From Oligoflexia bacterium (GTDB lineage: Bacteria; Bdellovibrionota_B; Oligoflexia; Oligoflexales; JAGOVF01), in contig JAUILP010000016.1 of NCBI GenBank assembly GCA_030432875.1, positions 1 through 59,193 of the forward strand: a stretch of DNA of 59,193 nucleotides, written 5' to 3'. A model generated the notes under the pieces. The model saw only the letters and a list, made by a program, of their open reading frames with translations, was not told the DNA's origin and ran no database searches. Of the stretch, positions 47,771 through 56,941 are shown piece after piece (the stretch's first letter is position 1; each line of letters begins with the position of its first letter). The position numbers and the translations under genes were made by a program.

Positions 47771-48712
47771 CTATAGTAGAGTCAAAAGCTTAGAACACAC
47801 CGTAGCATAATTATTTGAGTTAATTTGAATATCAGAGTAAGCGGGATAAACAGTAACAAAAAAATTGACCTGCCAGCTACAGTTCTCAACAACCTGGGCT
47901 AAAGTATCACCATACAAGATGATCATCCGCTCGCCAGAAGAACTCGTGTGGACAACAAGTTTTTTAGCATAAGTGTACTTAAGATTTTTAGTTGAAATGA
48001 CTATAGGCAATAAGGCGCGGCATATCACCGCCGGATCCTTAGAGTTTATTTTTAAATCTCCATATTGAGGATATACCGTCACATAATAGCCCTGCAGCCC
48101 GACAAATTTTTGACAATTTTCTAAGGCTTCTGCAACGCTTCTACCTTGAATCAAGATGATTTTTTCACCCTGAGTGGTATGAACTAATACGCGAGCGTCT
48201 ACTACCAACACATTGGGCTTGCTTAAATACTGTTTGCTCACCCAACCACATAGGCCATCTTTTTTTGCTTCAACGAGCGCCCATGTTTTATCATAATTCT
48301 CGTTATGAACTAAAACAGTTTCACCCGCGGCTAACACCCTAATTAAGGCTTCGCTCAAACCAGGGTAGTTCCGAAGATTTAAACCAACACCAGCCACGAT
48401 CATTTCCTCCGTGTTACTTGATGAGCATTCATTGGATAGCACAACGTCTGCACATGGATCGAACGTTTCATCATTAAGGGCATTCTTCCCCGTTAGATCT
48501 CCCTCTGGTTTTGTGAAATAAAATGATCCTTTCAGTAACGTTGGATTACTTCTACATATGACGTATGCTTCATTAGGACTCCCAGGTAGGGGAATAATCT
48601 TATAAATCTCACTCGAATATCTTTTTACATGAGCCTCCTCATCTTGCTGCATAGACCCACAGCCAACAATCAAAATTAATGATAGCCAGAGCATCATTTT
48701 TAAAAAATCCAT
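47771..48712 (-). CDS. Lipoprotein with SH3b domain and duplicated C-terminal module
   Basis: 313 residues. The lipoprotein signal MDFLKMMLWLSLILIVGCG has a VGC lipobox (Cys18). A bacterial SH3 domain follows (about 107-168: VGLNLRNYPGLSEALIRVL...GLCGWVSKQYL). Next are two copies of a module of about 65 residues: VLVHTTQGEKIILIQG...YYVTVYPQYGDLKINSKDPAVICRALL (about 173-237) and LVVHTSSSGERMIILYG...FFVTVYPAYSDIQINSNNYATVCSKLL (about 251-311). Each copy has two Cys at equivalent sites. The module is not one I recognise. SH3b suggests contact with peptidoglycan. Confidence 0.72.
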   Translation of the reverse strand: MDFLKMMLWLSLILIVGCGSMQQDEEAHVKRYSSEIYKIIPLPGSPNEAYVICRSNPTLLKGSFYFTKPEGDLTGKNALNDETFDPCADVVLSNECSSSNTEEMIVAGVGLNLRNYPGLSEALIRVLAAGETVLVHNENYDKTWALVEAKKDGLCGWVSKQYLSKPNVLVVDARVLVHTTQGEKIILIQGRSVAEALENCQKFVGLQGYYVTVYPQYGDLKINSKDPAVICRALLPIVISTKNLKYTYAKKLVVHTSSSGERMIILYGDTLAQVVENCSWQVNFFVTVYPAYSDIQINSNNYATVCSKLLTLL

Positions 48713-48854
48713 AGTTCACTCCATTATTAAGGTTTACTTTAGCCCGATGCGCTCTTGGAAAATTAAGGGCAATCTTCTGAGGAACGCCGTTTAATGGCGC
48801 AAATTCATGCTCCAAGTCATTTTCAGCAAGAAACATCGTCGCAGGCTAAATATG

Positions 48855-48917
48855 CGCGGAAGGAGAGTTTCCTACCTACGCTTGTCAGACGCATCCCTGA
48901 CGCTTTTTACGTCAGAA
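48855..48917. repeat. Intergenic hairpin repeat, copy A
   Basis: It shares GGAGA...CC, GCT-x-GTCAG and TGACGCTTT followed by CAG, in the same order and spacing, with copy B at 50191-50253. It includes the small palindrome TGACGCTTTTTACGTCA. It lies just downstream of the secreted protein gene at 48923-49984 on the minus strand. Confidence 0.4.
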
Positions 48918-48922
48918 ACTGA

Positions 48923-49984
48923 CTATTTTTCTATTACTTTGGTGGTGCTGGGAAATTGACTACAGAAATTTTCTAGGCTACTCCACTGATTCTCATAACT
49001 GAAAATCCAATTTCCTATTAGTCCACCACCAGGAGGCGCTGAGAGGCAATATTTTTGTGTATAAAATCTCAGTTTACCACCGCAAACATCACCTAATTTG
49101 CCACTGTCCAGGTCATAAAACGGACTACCTCCGCGGTCTAAACAAAAATAAACAAATTTTATGGCTGCTTCATCTGTCTTATATCCACCAGACCTGTGTT
49201 CTATGCAAAAATTTTGTTCAAGCACGCACCCTATTCCAAAGACTCGTTTGTTATTTTTAATTATGTCAGGAATTGGTCGCTCAATGACAGGATCTTGGAC
49301 AAATATTTCAAGCTCATAAACACCATTTGCTGTTTTTGGCACTTTATAAAACGTCAGCATTCTGCCATTTTTGCGGAGACATTCCTGCTTATTGTCGGGA
49401 GCATAAAAATTAAATACGTCGTTTATAGTACATAGCTGCCTACTTTGTTGGTGATCTAACTCAGTCGTTATCTTGAGATCATGATTATCGCAATCAGAAA
49501 TACTAAGATACTCTGCAGAACCTACATTTAGTTCGTTTTTCCTTTCATCACTCAAAACCCACCAACCGCTACTATGAAAGGGATTGCTGTCAGAAAGTGC
49601 CTTGGCAACACATATCCGGCGGTTAGAATAATTCTTAATGATAACATCAGAATTTATAGCGGAGCTAACTTTCCCTGAGGTCCAGTACATATCATAGGTA
49701 TATTGGGGATCGCACGCATAACCCACACCGCTAGCGTCCTGCCATTCTAAAGTTCCATTAGAGCCATAAACACAGATATGCCAGGGATTACCCGCCATCA
49801 CGCGGCTTTGAACGCAGCCTAAATAGGGAACATTCATCCCCCCTAAGGACTGGCTTTTACAATAATCTTCCGCATATCCCTCAAGCCCCACAATAAAAAA
49901 TAAAATCGATATGAGCGCAAAATAAGTGTTCTTACTTATGTTGCCTAGAAATTTTTTCTTAAATTCGTTAAACATGATTTTCAC
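48923..49984 (-). CDS. Cysteine-rich secreted protein of unknown function
   Basis: 353 residues. A basic start and hydrophobic segment (about 18-38, ending EGYAEDYC) form a Sec signal peptide. The mature protein is rich in Cys (at least 12), Trp and Tyr, suggesting a disulfide-stabilised extracellular protein. No catalytic motif is apparent. Its neighbours on both sides are also minus-strand secreted or lipoprotein genes of unknown function. All are separated by gaps of more than 200 bp, so they are probably transcribed separately. Confidence 0.62.
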   Translation of the reverse strand: MKIMFNEFKKKFLGNISKNTYFALISILFFIVGLEGYAEDYCKSQSLGGMNVPYLGCVQSRVMAGNPWHICVYGSNGTLEWQDASGVGYACDPQYTYDMYWTSGKVSSAINSDVIIKNYSNRRICVAKALSDSNPFHSSGWWVLSDERKNELNVGSAEYLSISDCDNHDLKITTELDHQQSRQLCTINDVFNFYAPDNKQECLRKNGRMLTFYKVPKTANGVYELEIFVQDPVIERPIPDIIKNNKRVFGIGCVLEQNFCIEHRSGGYKTDEAAIKFVYFCLDRGGSPFYDLDSGKLGDVCGGKLRFYTQKYCLSAPPGGGLIGNWIFSYENQWSSLENFCSQFPSTTKVIEK

Positions 49985-50190
49985 CTCATAATTAAATTAA
50001 AAAGTGCCAGCCCTTTAAATATGGAGGAGCAATATCATAATTCGTGATCAATTGGTTTTAAAAAAAGGCGGAAGCAATTATTTCTGTTTCATAAAAATTT
50101 GAAACAGATAATTTGAAAAAATTGAATAAGTGCAATTTAAATCATTGGAATTTAGGCTAATAAATTACTGTGGAAAAAATGAGGTGGCTA

Positions 50191-50253
50191 CTCGGAGGAG
50201 ATCCTTCCGCGCTCTGCTCGTCAGGACAAGGCGTTGACGCTTTCGCGCCAGCG
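50191..50253. repeat. Intergenic hairpin repeat, copy B
   Basis: Diverged copy of the element at 48855-48917, with the same ordered blocks (GGAGA, GCT-x-GTCAG, TGACGCTTT, CAG). It sits directly downstream of the 457-aa secreted protein gene on the minus strand, so both copies are at 3' ends of neighbouring secreted-protein genes. Confidence 0.4.
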
Positions 50254-50254
50254 C

Positions 50255-51628
50255 CTAGTTAAGGCTCCAACAAGCAGGCTTTTCGACCTCTTTACCTATC
50301 ATTCCAAGGAGCAACTCTCCCGATGGATTTGAAACCATTTGGACTTGAAGCGCAAAGCTTAAGATGGGCTCATCTATCAAGGAGATAAGACCAGAATGGG
50401 TAAAATAGTGGGCATTCCTGTCACTAAAATTTATTATTGACTGGTAGTTCAGAATTGGGTTTTGTTTAAAGCTTATACTTTCATACGGAAAACTTATAAG
50501 CTGCCTTACCGGAACATGGGCAGAAGAAAATTTTATAAACCTGAATATCCATATCGGTTCGTGAAGATTAAAAGGATTGGTGCCCAATTCAACAAAAAAA
50601 TCCATATCATTAGTATGGCAATAGGCTTTCCTTTTGCTCGATTCCTTTAGGGGAGAAAACGGCTGCAGATACTGACATATTTGACCTTCAGCAAAAGCGC
50701 AATTAGTGAGTATGCGGATACTTCCGCTATAGTTTTTATTGTTGTCAAAAAATTTGGCCCTAAAATACTTGTAGAGTGTTTCATGCACTATTAAAACTGC
50801 CTTATCTAAAAGCTCAAGGCGATTAAAAAAATCATGATTGATCGCCAAAGCTTGTACCTGATCAAAATAAACAGCAAGCCCCGTTTCATAACAGTTAGAA
50901 GCCGTCAAAAAACTCGTTGAGTTACCTTGATCATCAACACCGTCTTTTCGGCCTATACTATCCCAAAAAACAAATGACGCGGGTATTTGATCAATTAAAT
51001 GAGCAGAAAATTTCATTAAATCATCGAGATCACGATTAAAGTCAATTTGAGTTGCTAAATTGAGTATGGCTAGGTGTACCATGTCTTTGAGTTTTTTATT
51101 CTCCAAATTTATCGGGTGAAATTCGCCAAAATTAAGGCGGTTTTTTATCTCCCACATATCATAGGTCATGTAATTTGTGCTGCCATTTTGGGTGCAGACT
51201 ACCCCGTCTCCCCCATTACCAGTCTCATGCCCCCCACCCGCATACTCAGCCCAAGAATTTTCAAAAGTTACATCAAAAAGATTACTCGGTATCTCCGCCC
51301 AATAATTGTCATAAAAATCGGCAAATACTTGCTCATAGAGCTTATAGGAATCTTCATTCAGAACGGGGTAAGCATCTAAAAAAGCATCATAGCCCTGTTT
51401 TCCTTCAAGCCAGCTATTTTGTAGTTCCAGACTTGCCGCCCATTTCGCCGCGAGAATTTGTTCCTGGGTCAATGGGGAACTTGGTTCAGGGGTGACTTCA
51501 TTATTTTTAGGCTGATCCTCAGTCATTGAGAGCATAGAAAAATCATAATTGATTTGCTGAGAATATATAGGTTGGCTAAGGCCCAAAGCCAGGGACAGAT
51601 TTATTAATGGAATCAGCTTTTCAAACAT
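50255..51628 (-). CDS. Secreted protein with GNGGDGVVC motif and HExxx segment
   Basis: 457 residues. A Sec signal (LIPLINLSLALGLSQPIYSQ) is followed by a low-complexity Glu/Pro/Ser stretch. Two features recall a family of secreted proteins I know from Bdellovibrio-like genomes: the glycine-rich segment HETGNGGDGVVCTQNG (about 133-148), and AVLIVHETLYKYFR (about 279-292), in which His-Glu could be part of a metal or catalytic site. A complete HExxH is not present (HETLY). Enzymatic function is unknown. The gene is divergent from the TIGR02147 regulator gene. Confidence 0.65.
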   Translation of the reverse strand: MFEKLIPLINLSLALGLSQPIYSQQINYDFSMLSMTEDQPKNNEVTPEPSSPLTQEQILAAKWAASLELQNSWLEGKQGYDAFLDAYPVLNEDSYKLYEQVFADFYDNYWAEIPSNLFDVTFENSWAEYAGGGHETGNGGDGVVCTQNGSTNYMTYDMWEIKNRLNFGEFHPINLENKKLKDMVHLAILNLATQIDFNRDLDDLMKFSAHLIDQIPASFVFWDSIGRKDGVDDQGNSTSFLTASNCYETGLAVYFDQVQALAINHDFFNRLELLDKAVLIVHETLYKYFRAKFFDNNKNYSGSIRILTNCAFAEGQICQYLQPFSPLKESSKRKAYCHTNDMDFFVELGTNPFNLHEPIWIFRFIKFSSAHVPVRQLISFPYESISFKQNPILNYQSIINFSDRNAHYFTHSGLISLIDEPILSFALQVQMVSNPSGELLLGMIGKEVEKPACWSLN

Positions 51629-51935
51629 GAATTTAGCCTTATAAATGCCTAGGGTTTTACATTTGAAGTATCAAAAATTTCAAAACACAATGAAAAATAA
51701 ATGGAGCTGTTGAGAATGTACCTATTTACCGTGATCCATACACAAATATGCCGTAAATGTCAAGAATTATAACCTAGCGCGCTGGAGTTTTTAGATCCCG
51801 ACGGCAAACCAAAAACTCCTATAAAGAATTGTTATATTTATATATTATGACTATAGATCAATTAGCACCTATTAAAAGCATGTTGGCGGAATAGAATGCA
51901 CTCATTCCTTAAAATTGGATTTGGGGAGTTGTTTC
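51629..51935. other. Divergent AT-rich promoter region
   Basis: About 300 bp between the secreted protein (minus) and the regulator (plus). It contains the AT-rich run TGTTATATTTATATATTATG around 51829-51848, which could supply -10 elements. No confident promoter pair and no operator palindrome were identified. Confidence 0.35.
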
Positions 51936-52679
51936 ATGGATACAAATGGGACTGATAACTGGAATACCTCTCGATTTTTAAATCATATCCTAAAGGAGCG
52001 GAAGACCAAAAATCCCGGCTATTCCTTAAGAGCATTAGCCAGGGATTTGCAGCTTTCGGTGACAAGCCTATCTCTTATCATCAACGGCAAAAGAGCCCCA
52101 AGTTTAAAGTTTTTAAAAAATCTTCAGAAAAATATTTCTATTTCACCGCTCATTTATGATCAATTAGAACAAGAATGCTCAGAGCCTTACACCGAGTTAG
52201 ATTTAAAGGTGATCGAAAGTATTCAAGATTGGTATTTTTTCGCCATCTTGAGCTTGATGGAAATCCCTAAGTTTCAGTCTTCACCAAAATGGATTGGCGA
52301 AAGACTTAATATCAAGCCCAAACAAGCAGAAAATGCCCTCAAAATCCTCGCTGAACTAGGGTTCATAAAAAATGAATCAGGTAAGTACGTATTAAAGGAT
52401 GCCGCTAATTACCGTACCCCAAGTAACATTCCTGCTCGTTCAATCAGAAAAAGTCATTTACAAGGACTTGATCTGGCAAAAAAATCACTTGAAGAAATAC
52501 CTGTTAAATACCGGCATTTTTCCGCAAGCACGCTTGCCATCAAGAAAGATAAAGTCCAGGAGGTGCATGATAAAATTTTTAAATTCCGGCGGTCACTCGG
52601 TGTCTATTTGGACTCAGGACAGGATAATGACGCCGTATATAGGCTCAGTGTGCAGCTTTTTCCCCTAAGCAAATTATAA
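51936..52679 (+). CDS. TIGR02147-family putative transcriptional regulator
   Basis: 247 residues. The N-terminal helix-turn-helix RFLNHILKERKTKNPGYSLRALARDLQLSVTSLSLIINGKRAPS (about 10-53) has the TIGR02147 feature of a Cro/C1-like HTH with YS.RALARDL. A second, winged-helix-like part follows (ERLNIKPKQAENALKILAELGFI, about 123-145), then RPTPSNIPARSIR-type and KYRHFSASTLAIKKD segments typical of the family. The ATG at 51936 has GGGGAG upstream; the frame is open to a TTG at 51915. No target is known. The divergent secreted-protein gene is a plausible one by position. Confidence 0.8.
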   Translation: MDTNGTDNWNTSRFLNHILKERKTKNPGYSLRALARDLQLSVTSLSLIINGKRAPSLKFLKNLQKNISISPLIYDQLEQECSEPYTELDLKVIESIQDWYFFAILSLMEIPKFQSSPKWIGERLNIKPKQAENALKILAELGFIKNESGKYVLKDAANYRTPSNIPARSIRKSHLQGLDLAKKSLEEIPVKYRHFSASTLAIKKDKVQEVHDKIFKFRRSLGVYLDSGQDNDAVYRLSVQLFPLSKL

Positions 52680-52721
52680 ACAGTCGCACGCACAAATTTG
52701 CTAAATCGCCCTCGACCAAAA

Positions 52722-53162
52722 TTATCTAAATTTTTCTGCCTCACTCCGCGCTTCTTGATCAACAAGTTCATTTTCAGGGTGCCCGGAATGCCCTTTGACC
52801 CAAGTAAAAGATACCTTATGTAGCGACATAAGCTCATCTAGGGCAAGCCACAAATCCTGATTGGCCACAGGTTTTTTCTGAGCCGTTTGCCAACCGTTTT
52901 TTTTCCACTTGATAATCCAGCCATCCGTAAATGCTTTTGCCATATACTGGCTATCACTACAAATGATGAGACTTGACGCTCTTTTTAATTTCTTTAATCC
53001 TTCTATAACAGCAAGAAGCTCCATACGATTATTAGTCGTATTTTTTTCTCCGCCTTTAATGAGCATTTCCTTAGAACCATAACGAAGTAATGCCGCCCAT
53101 CCACCAGGACCGGGGTTGCCTAAACAAGAACCGTCTGTGTAAAGATAAACAGGTTGAGTCAA
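52722..53162 (-). CDS. rnhA: Ribonuclease HI
   Basis: 146 residues, normal length. It cleaves the RNA strand of RNA-DNA hybrids. The catalytic acidic residues are all present: Asp in YTDGSCLGNPGPGGWA, Glu in NNRMELLAVIEGL, Asp in ICSDSQYM, and Asp in ENELVDQEAR. The substrate-binding WIIKWKKNGWQTAQKKPVANQDLW and FTWVKGHSGHPENE segments are those of bacterial RnhA with its basic handle. It is single, with about 40 bp to the convergent regulator gene. Confidence 0.95.
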   Translation of the reverse strand: MTQPVYLYTDGSCLGNPGPGGWAALLRYGSKEMLIKGGEKNTTNNRMELLAVIEGLKKLKRASSLIICSDSQYMAKAFTDGWIIKWKKNGWQTAQKKPVANQDLWLALDELMSLHKVSFTWVKGHSGHPENELVDQEARSEAEKFR

Positions 53163-53271
53163 TTGTAGTTTCCACCTTTAAAAATTTTTAGTTTTGACCC
53201 GCAATCGTATCAAGTGTATTTTAAGGTGTCACCAAATTTTTTATTCTTACAAGTTGAGGTCATAAAAACCT

Positions 53272-53892
53272 ATGTCGCTCCCGTCTCTTTCATCGCTGTC
53301 ATCAATTTTAATTCGCCAGAAACGAGAGCTCGGTGAATTATTTGGTTTTGAAACCCGCAACCGCTACGAGATACTACGCCCCACTGGCGGACTTTTGGGC
53401 TATTGTGCCGAACAGCAAAAAGGGGTTTTAGGCTTCATTTTGCGGCAGCTCCTGGGCCATTGGCGGAGTTTTACGCTCTATATTTTTAATAGCGACCGCC
53501 AAATTATATTTCGCGCCGATCACCCTTTCCGTTTTTATTTCAGTGAAATCAAAGTTTATAGCGAAAAAACGCAGGAGTACATGGGATGCATAAAGAGACG
53601 GTTTCATATTTTTCATACCCGCTTTGATATTTTAGATAAAACGGGACAGCTACTATTTCAAGTTAAGAGACCCCTCTGGCGATTTTGGCGGTTTAACGTC
53701 TATAATAATAGCGAAGAATGCGCGCGTATTGAGAAAAAATGGTCCGGTGTTTTATATGAAACATTTACTGATAAAGATAATTTTGCTATCAATTTTTTAG
53801 CTCCCCAGTTAAATGATCATCAAAAATGGCTGCTCGTCCTTGCGGGTGTTTTTGTCGATCTTATGTATTTTGAGCGTAAAGCAGGTCGGTAG
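53272..53892 (+). CDS. Phospholipid scramblase-like (LURP-one) protein
   Basis: 206 residues. The sequence runs LIRQKRELGELFGFETRNRYEILRPTGGLLGYCAEQ, RPLWRFWRFNVYNNSEECARIEKKWSG and DKDNFAINFLAP, ending in a hydrophobic segment (KWLLVLAGVFVDLMYFE). These match the scramblase/LURP-one beta-barrel fold, where strands alternate with Arg/Trp-rich loops around a buried C-terminal helix. In bacteria the function is not established. It is a single gene with a divergent neighbour (rnhA). Confidence 0.78.
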   Translation: MSLPSLSSLSSILIRQKRELGELFGFETRNRYEILRPTGGLLGYCAEQQKGVLGFILRQLLGHWRSFTLYIFNSDRQIIFRADHPFRFYFSEIKVYSEKTQEYMGCIKRRFHIFHTRFDILDKTGQLLFQVKRPLWRFWRFNVYNNSEECARIEKKWSGVLYETFTDKDNFAINFLAPQLNDHQKWLLVLAGVFVDLMYFERKAGR

Positions 53893-54265
53893 AAAATTTT
53901 TTTGCCATAACTCATTTTTTAAAATAAAGGTAACGGCTGCCCCTCGCAGCACAATACTTTTTTTTGGTCTACTTACCTAACGCCTACGTTCAAGACCAAA
54001 CCCAATTTCGGTGCATTTTTAAGATATACTTCTCAGATATATTTGTATGTATCTATAATTTTAGCTCTTTATATTTCGCTCTCCCATTTAAGAATTACAG
54101 CAAAATTGCCGATAAGCCCCGTTGTTTCTCGTTACATTTAATTGAGATCGAATGCGCAGCTCGTAAGGCAACATTTCAAAGTTGTGTAAAAAAAATTTTA
54201 TGAACGCAGGAACACTAAAGTACAGCAAATATTTTTAGTCAATGAGCCCCAAAAAAGGTAATTGT
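53893..54265. other. Spacer before serine protease gene
   Basis: About 370 bp. The open frame at 53964-54203 lacks a ribosome site and has random-looking composition. No terminator or conserved site is evident. Confidence 0.4.
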
Positions 54266-55363
54266 ATGTTTTTTTTTAGCACCCGATCACATACGCGAGT
54301 AAGTAGACTCATACTTTATATCCTTATGGTGATTTTTATTTTTTCAGGCTGCCGCGAGCTGGTAAAAACTTCTAAACAAGCTTATATCATTGATGAAAAC
54401 GATATATCTTATCATCATGATGATGCCACTGAAAAAAAAATAAACTTCGACTTTAAAAAAATCCGCTTGTCATCAGTGCTATTAGTCGTAAAAATTGGCG
54501 GTGATTTAAAAACCTGCTCTGGAACCGTGATTAACGGCGATTTGGATGAAAAATATGTGCTGTCAAATGCACATTGCTTCTACAAGGATTCGTCAAATTT
54601 GTTTGCCTTAACAACATCGCAAATCAATGAACTGTGCCAAGATCTCCAAGTATTTATATTTATGGGAGATGATAATCTTGATGATTTAACTAACAAGCGA
54701 GGAAAATGTATTAGTGGAAGCTTACATCTGAGCACGCTACTAGACCTTTCCGTTTTCCGTGTAGAATTACCTTCAGACATCTCTGATATTGGCTTAAGTT
54801 TAGGTGAGGATAAACTTCAGGGCACGGTCATGATCAGCCATTTTCCAAGTTACAGTGGTGGTGAAAAAATATCCATGAAGATATTTAATATGGATTTAGA
54901 ACTCCCTAAACAAGCTTTTACCTTTAAAAACTGCGCAATTTCTGGTCTTTTTGCCGAAAACCTAGTCAAATCAGACCATGTGCTTGGTTATAGCATAGGG
55001 CACAGCTGTGATCTTGAAAGTGGATCGAGTGGGTCCGGACTCATTTCTTATGATGGCACAATGGCGGGCGTCAATTGGGGTGGCGTAGAATTGACACGAA
55101 ATGACTCTAAAACTTATGTTAATGGCGCGATCAGACCCAGTGTGGCAAAAGAATTTATGACATCTAGTTTTTCTGACGATAATAACGGACCTCATTTAAC
55201 AGAAGTGGAACCGCAGATCATGTTTGTTAAAGCTGATAAAAATATTACTGTAAAGAAAAAAAATACCGGATATGGCGCTGTCAGAAATGGTTGCGGTGTG
55301 GTGAACGCGGTTAAAAAAGATAAGGTAAAATCCGTTACTACTGAATCATTTTTAGATCAATAG
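54266..55363 (+). CDS. Trypsin-like serine protease, lipoprotein
   Basis: 365 residues. A basic-hydrophobic signal segment ends at IFSGC (lipobox, Cys about 29), indicating a membrane-anchored envelope protein. The S1 catalytic triad is readable: His in VLSNAHCFY, Asp in LLDLSVFRVEL, and Ser in LESGSSGSGLIS (GSSGSG, close to the GDSGGP of trypsin). This is the arrangement of S1/V8-like proteases. The C-terminal about 50 residues are basic and low-complexity. The start is taken at the ATG at 54266 with AAGG 7-8 nt upstream; another ATG lies 24 nt upstream without a ribosome site. Confidence 0.8.
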   Translation: MFFFSTRSHTRVSRLILYILMVIFIFSGCRELVKTSKQAYIIDENDISYHHDDATEKKINFDFKKIRLSSVLLVVKIGGDLKTCSGTVINGDLDEKYVLSNAHCFYKDSSNLFALTTSQINELCQDLQVFIFMGDDNLDDLTNKRGKCISGSLHLSTLLDLSVFRVELPSDISDIGLSLGEDKLQGTVMISHFPSYSGGEKISMKIFNMDLELPKQAFTFKNCAISGLFAENLVKSDHVLGYSIGHSCDLESGSSGSGLISYDGTMAGVNWGGVELTRNDSKTYVNGAIRPSVAKEFMTSSFSDDNNGPHLTEVEPQIMFVKADKNITVKKKNTGYGAVRNGCGVVNAVKKDKVKSVTTESFLDQ

Positions 55364-55436
55364 CTACCAGCTGCCTTAAAAATTGTTTATCATTAGAAAG
55401 TTAATTATTTTAAATTCACAAGGAATCAGTCAAACG

Positions 55437-55751
55437 ATGGCAATCATCTTTGTTTATACCACAATTGATACGGTCAAAAATGCCGAAAAAATAGCTGACT
55501 TTCTCTTGCAGAGCAAATACGCTGCCTGCGTTAATTGGGGACAAGCCCTAACCTCAATGTATTGGTGGGAGGGTAAGTTAGAAAAATCCAGTGAAATCCC
55601 CCTAATTGTTAAAACGCTCGACCACCTCGAATCCTTGGTTTATGAAGCAATTAGAGAAAATCATCCTTATGCGACGCCCTGCCTTGTAAGTTTTAAGGCC
55701 GCTGGATCGGATACTCGCTATTTGGCTTGGCTTGAAAAAGTTCTAACTTAA
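55437..55751 (+). CDS. cutA: Divalent-cation tolerance protein CutA
   Basis: 104 residues, the usual CutA1 size. The family pattern is clear: FVYTTIDTVKNAEKIADFLLQSKYAACVNW, MYWWEGKLEKSSEIPLIVKT and ENHPYATPCLVSF. CutA is a stable ferredoxin-like trimer; its role in copper tolerance is debated. The frame extends upstream to 55383, but the ATG at 55437 gives the family's normal N-terminus and has AAGGA upstream. It lies 73 bp after the serine protease gene. Confidence 0.92.
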   Translation: MAIIFVYTTIDTVKNAEKIADFLLQSKYAACVNWGQALTSMYWWEGKLEKSSEIPLIVKTLDHLESLVYEAIRENHPYATPCLVSFKAAGSDTRYLAWLEKVLT

Positions 55752-55773
55752 AAAAAATAGGAAATATTTCCCA

Positions 55774-56685
55774 TTAGAGGGGGAGAACAGATATGTCGCC
55801 GCTTACGCTTTTTGCACTAAGACGAAGAGGGCTAACGGTATCATTTTTAATCCCAATATCTTCACCGCCACTTACTGTTTTGGTGTCAATTTGAGCCGAA
55901 TATGCCCCAGGAAGTTTTACCATAATATTGCCGCTAACGGTTTTAAAGTCAATTTTTGACGGAACAGAGCCAGGGTTTTCTAAAATACTAAAAGACATAT
56001 CGCCACTAATATTTTTGACAAAAACATTGTCGCTACTTTGTTTTGCCGTAATGGTAATATCACCACTTGTTGACGTAATTTCACTTTTTAGAGCATTGGT
56101 GGCAATTTTAACATCCCCCGAAACCGTTTTAATAAGTTTGCTCGTTAAATTAGAACATAGTATAGAAACTGACCCGCTAACCGTTTGAATAGTATCAGCA
56201 TCTTCTACAGCAAATGAACTGATATTAATGTCTCCACTCACGGATATGAGTTGGGCAATATTTTGAATGCGATTTAGTGTAATTGAACCCGATACGGTGT
56301 TTGCACTAAAAATAACATGCTGAGGTGCTGATACAAAAAGAGTGCCATTACAGTCATCGGCATTAAAAGAGAATATTTTTTTGTACCAGGGAACATTTTG
56401 TGATTTGTCCGTTATGGAAAGCTTAACCGATCCGTCGCTCAAATTTTCTGAAAGCTCGCAATTTGCTTTTCCCACAAACTTTATGGAAATAATATTAGCT
56501 TCTTTTTCGTCCGTGGTAATGCTGCCTTCAATATTGACTTGAGTTGACCTAATGTCAAAGTGCGAATTTTGACTTATAGGGTAAGACTTATTGAATTCAG
56601 TATTTTGAGCATTTAAAAGGACAGGAAATAGTAGGGTAGTCAAACTAAGGGATTTGCAGCAAAAGTTTTGATAGTTCATGAGCAT
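55774..56685 (-). CDS. Secreted DUF4097-like beta-helical protein
   Basis: About 303 residues. A signal peptide (LSLTTLLFPVLLNAQ) precedes a repetitive beta protein. The motif VSG-(D/S/N) recurs about every 18-20 residues (NTVSGSITL, ISVSGDINI, QTVSGSVSI, KTVSGDVKI, NISGDMSF, KTVSGNIMV, KTVSGGEDI, KSVSGDISV), the pattern of DUF4097/DUF4098 beta-helix proteins in which each VSGD turn is one coil. Such proteins are often annotated as putative adhesins, without proof. The start is uncertain between ATGs at 56700, 56685 and 56679. It is convergent with cutA. Confidence 0.75.
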   Translation of the reverse strand: MLMNYQNFCCKSLSLTTLLFPVLLNAQNTEFNKSYPISQNSHFDIRSTQVNIEGSITTDEKEANIISIKFVGKANCELSENLSDGSVKLSITDKSQNVPWYKKIFSFNADDCNGTLFVSAPQHVIFSANTVSGSITLNRIQNIAQLISVSGDINISSFAVEDADTIQTVSGSVSILCSNLTSKLIKTVSGDVKIATNALKSEITSTSGDITITAKQSSDNVFVKNISGDMSFSILENPGSVPSKIDFKTVSGNIMVKLPGAYSAQIDTKTVSGGEDIGIKNDTVSPLRLSAKSVSGDISVLPL

Positions 56686-56941
56686 GGTTCGCCTAATCAT
56701 TGAAGTATACTGTACTTATTAGGTGCTGACCCCGCGCCAACATCTCAATATTTGTTCTCGCACCTAGCTTTAGCATCCTAAGCACTGATTATCAAGATTT
56801 AATTTACGGTGGCAAAACCATTTTGCCCAAAATCTGCCCTAACGTCCTGTCAAATAGGTGGCTTGACGCGATTTCCCAAAAAGGGTGATTCGCGGTATAA
56901 TGGTAAATAAAATCAGAAGATAACCGCATGAGGGGCCTTGT

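Noticed and set aside
53964..54203. Open frame of 79 codons before the serine protease gene
   Set aside because: No ribosome site, Phe/Tyr/Ile-rich random composition and no homology recognised.
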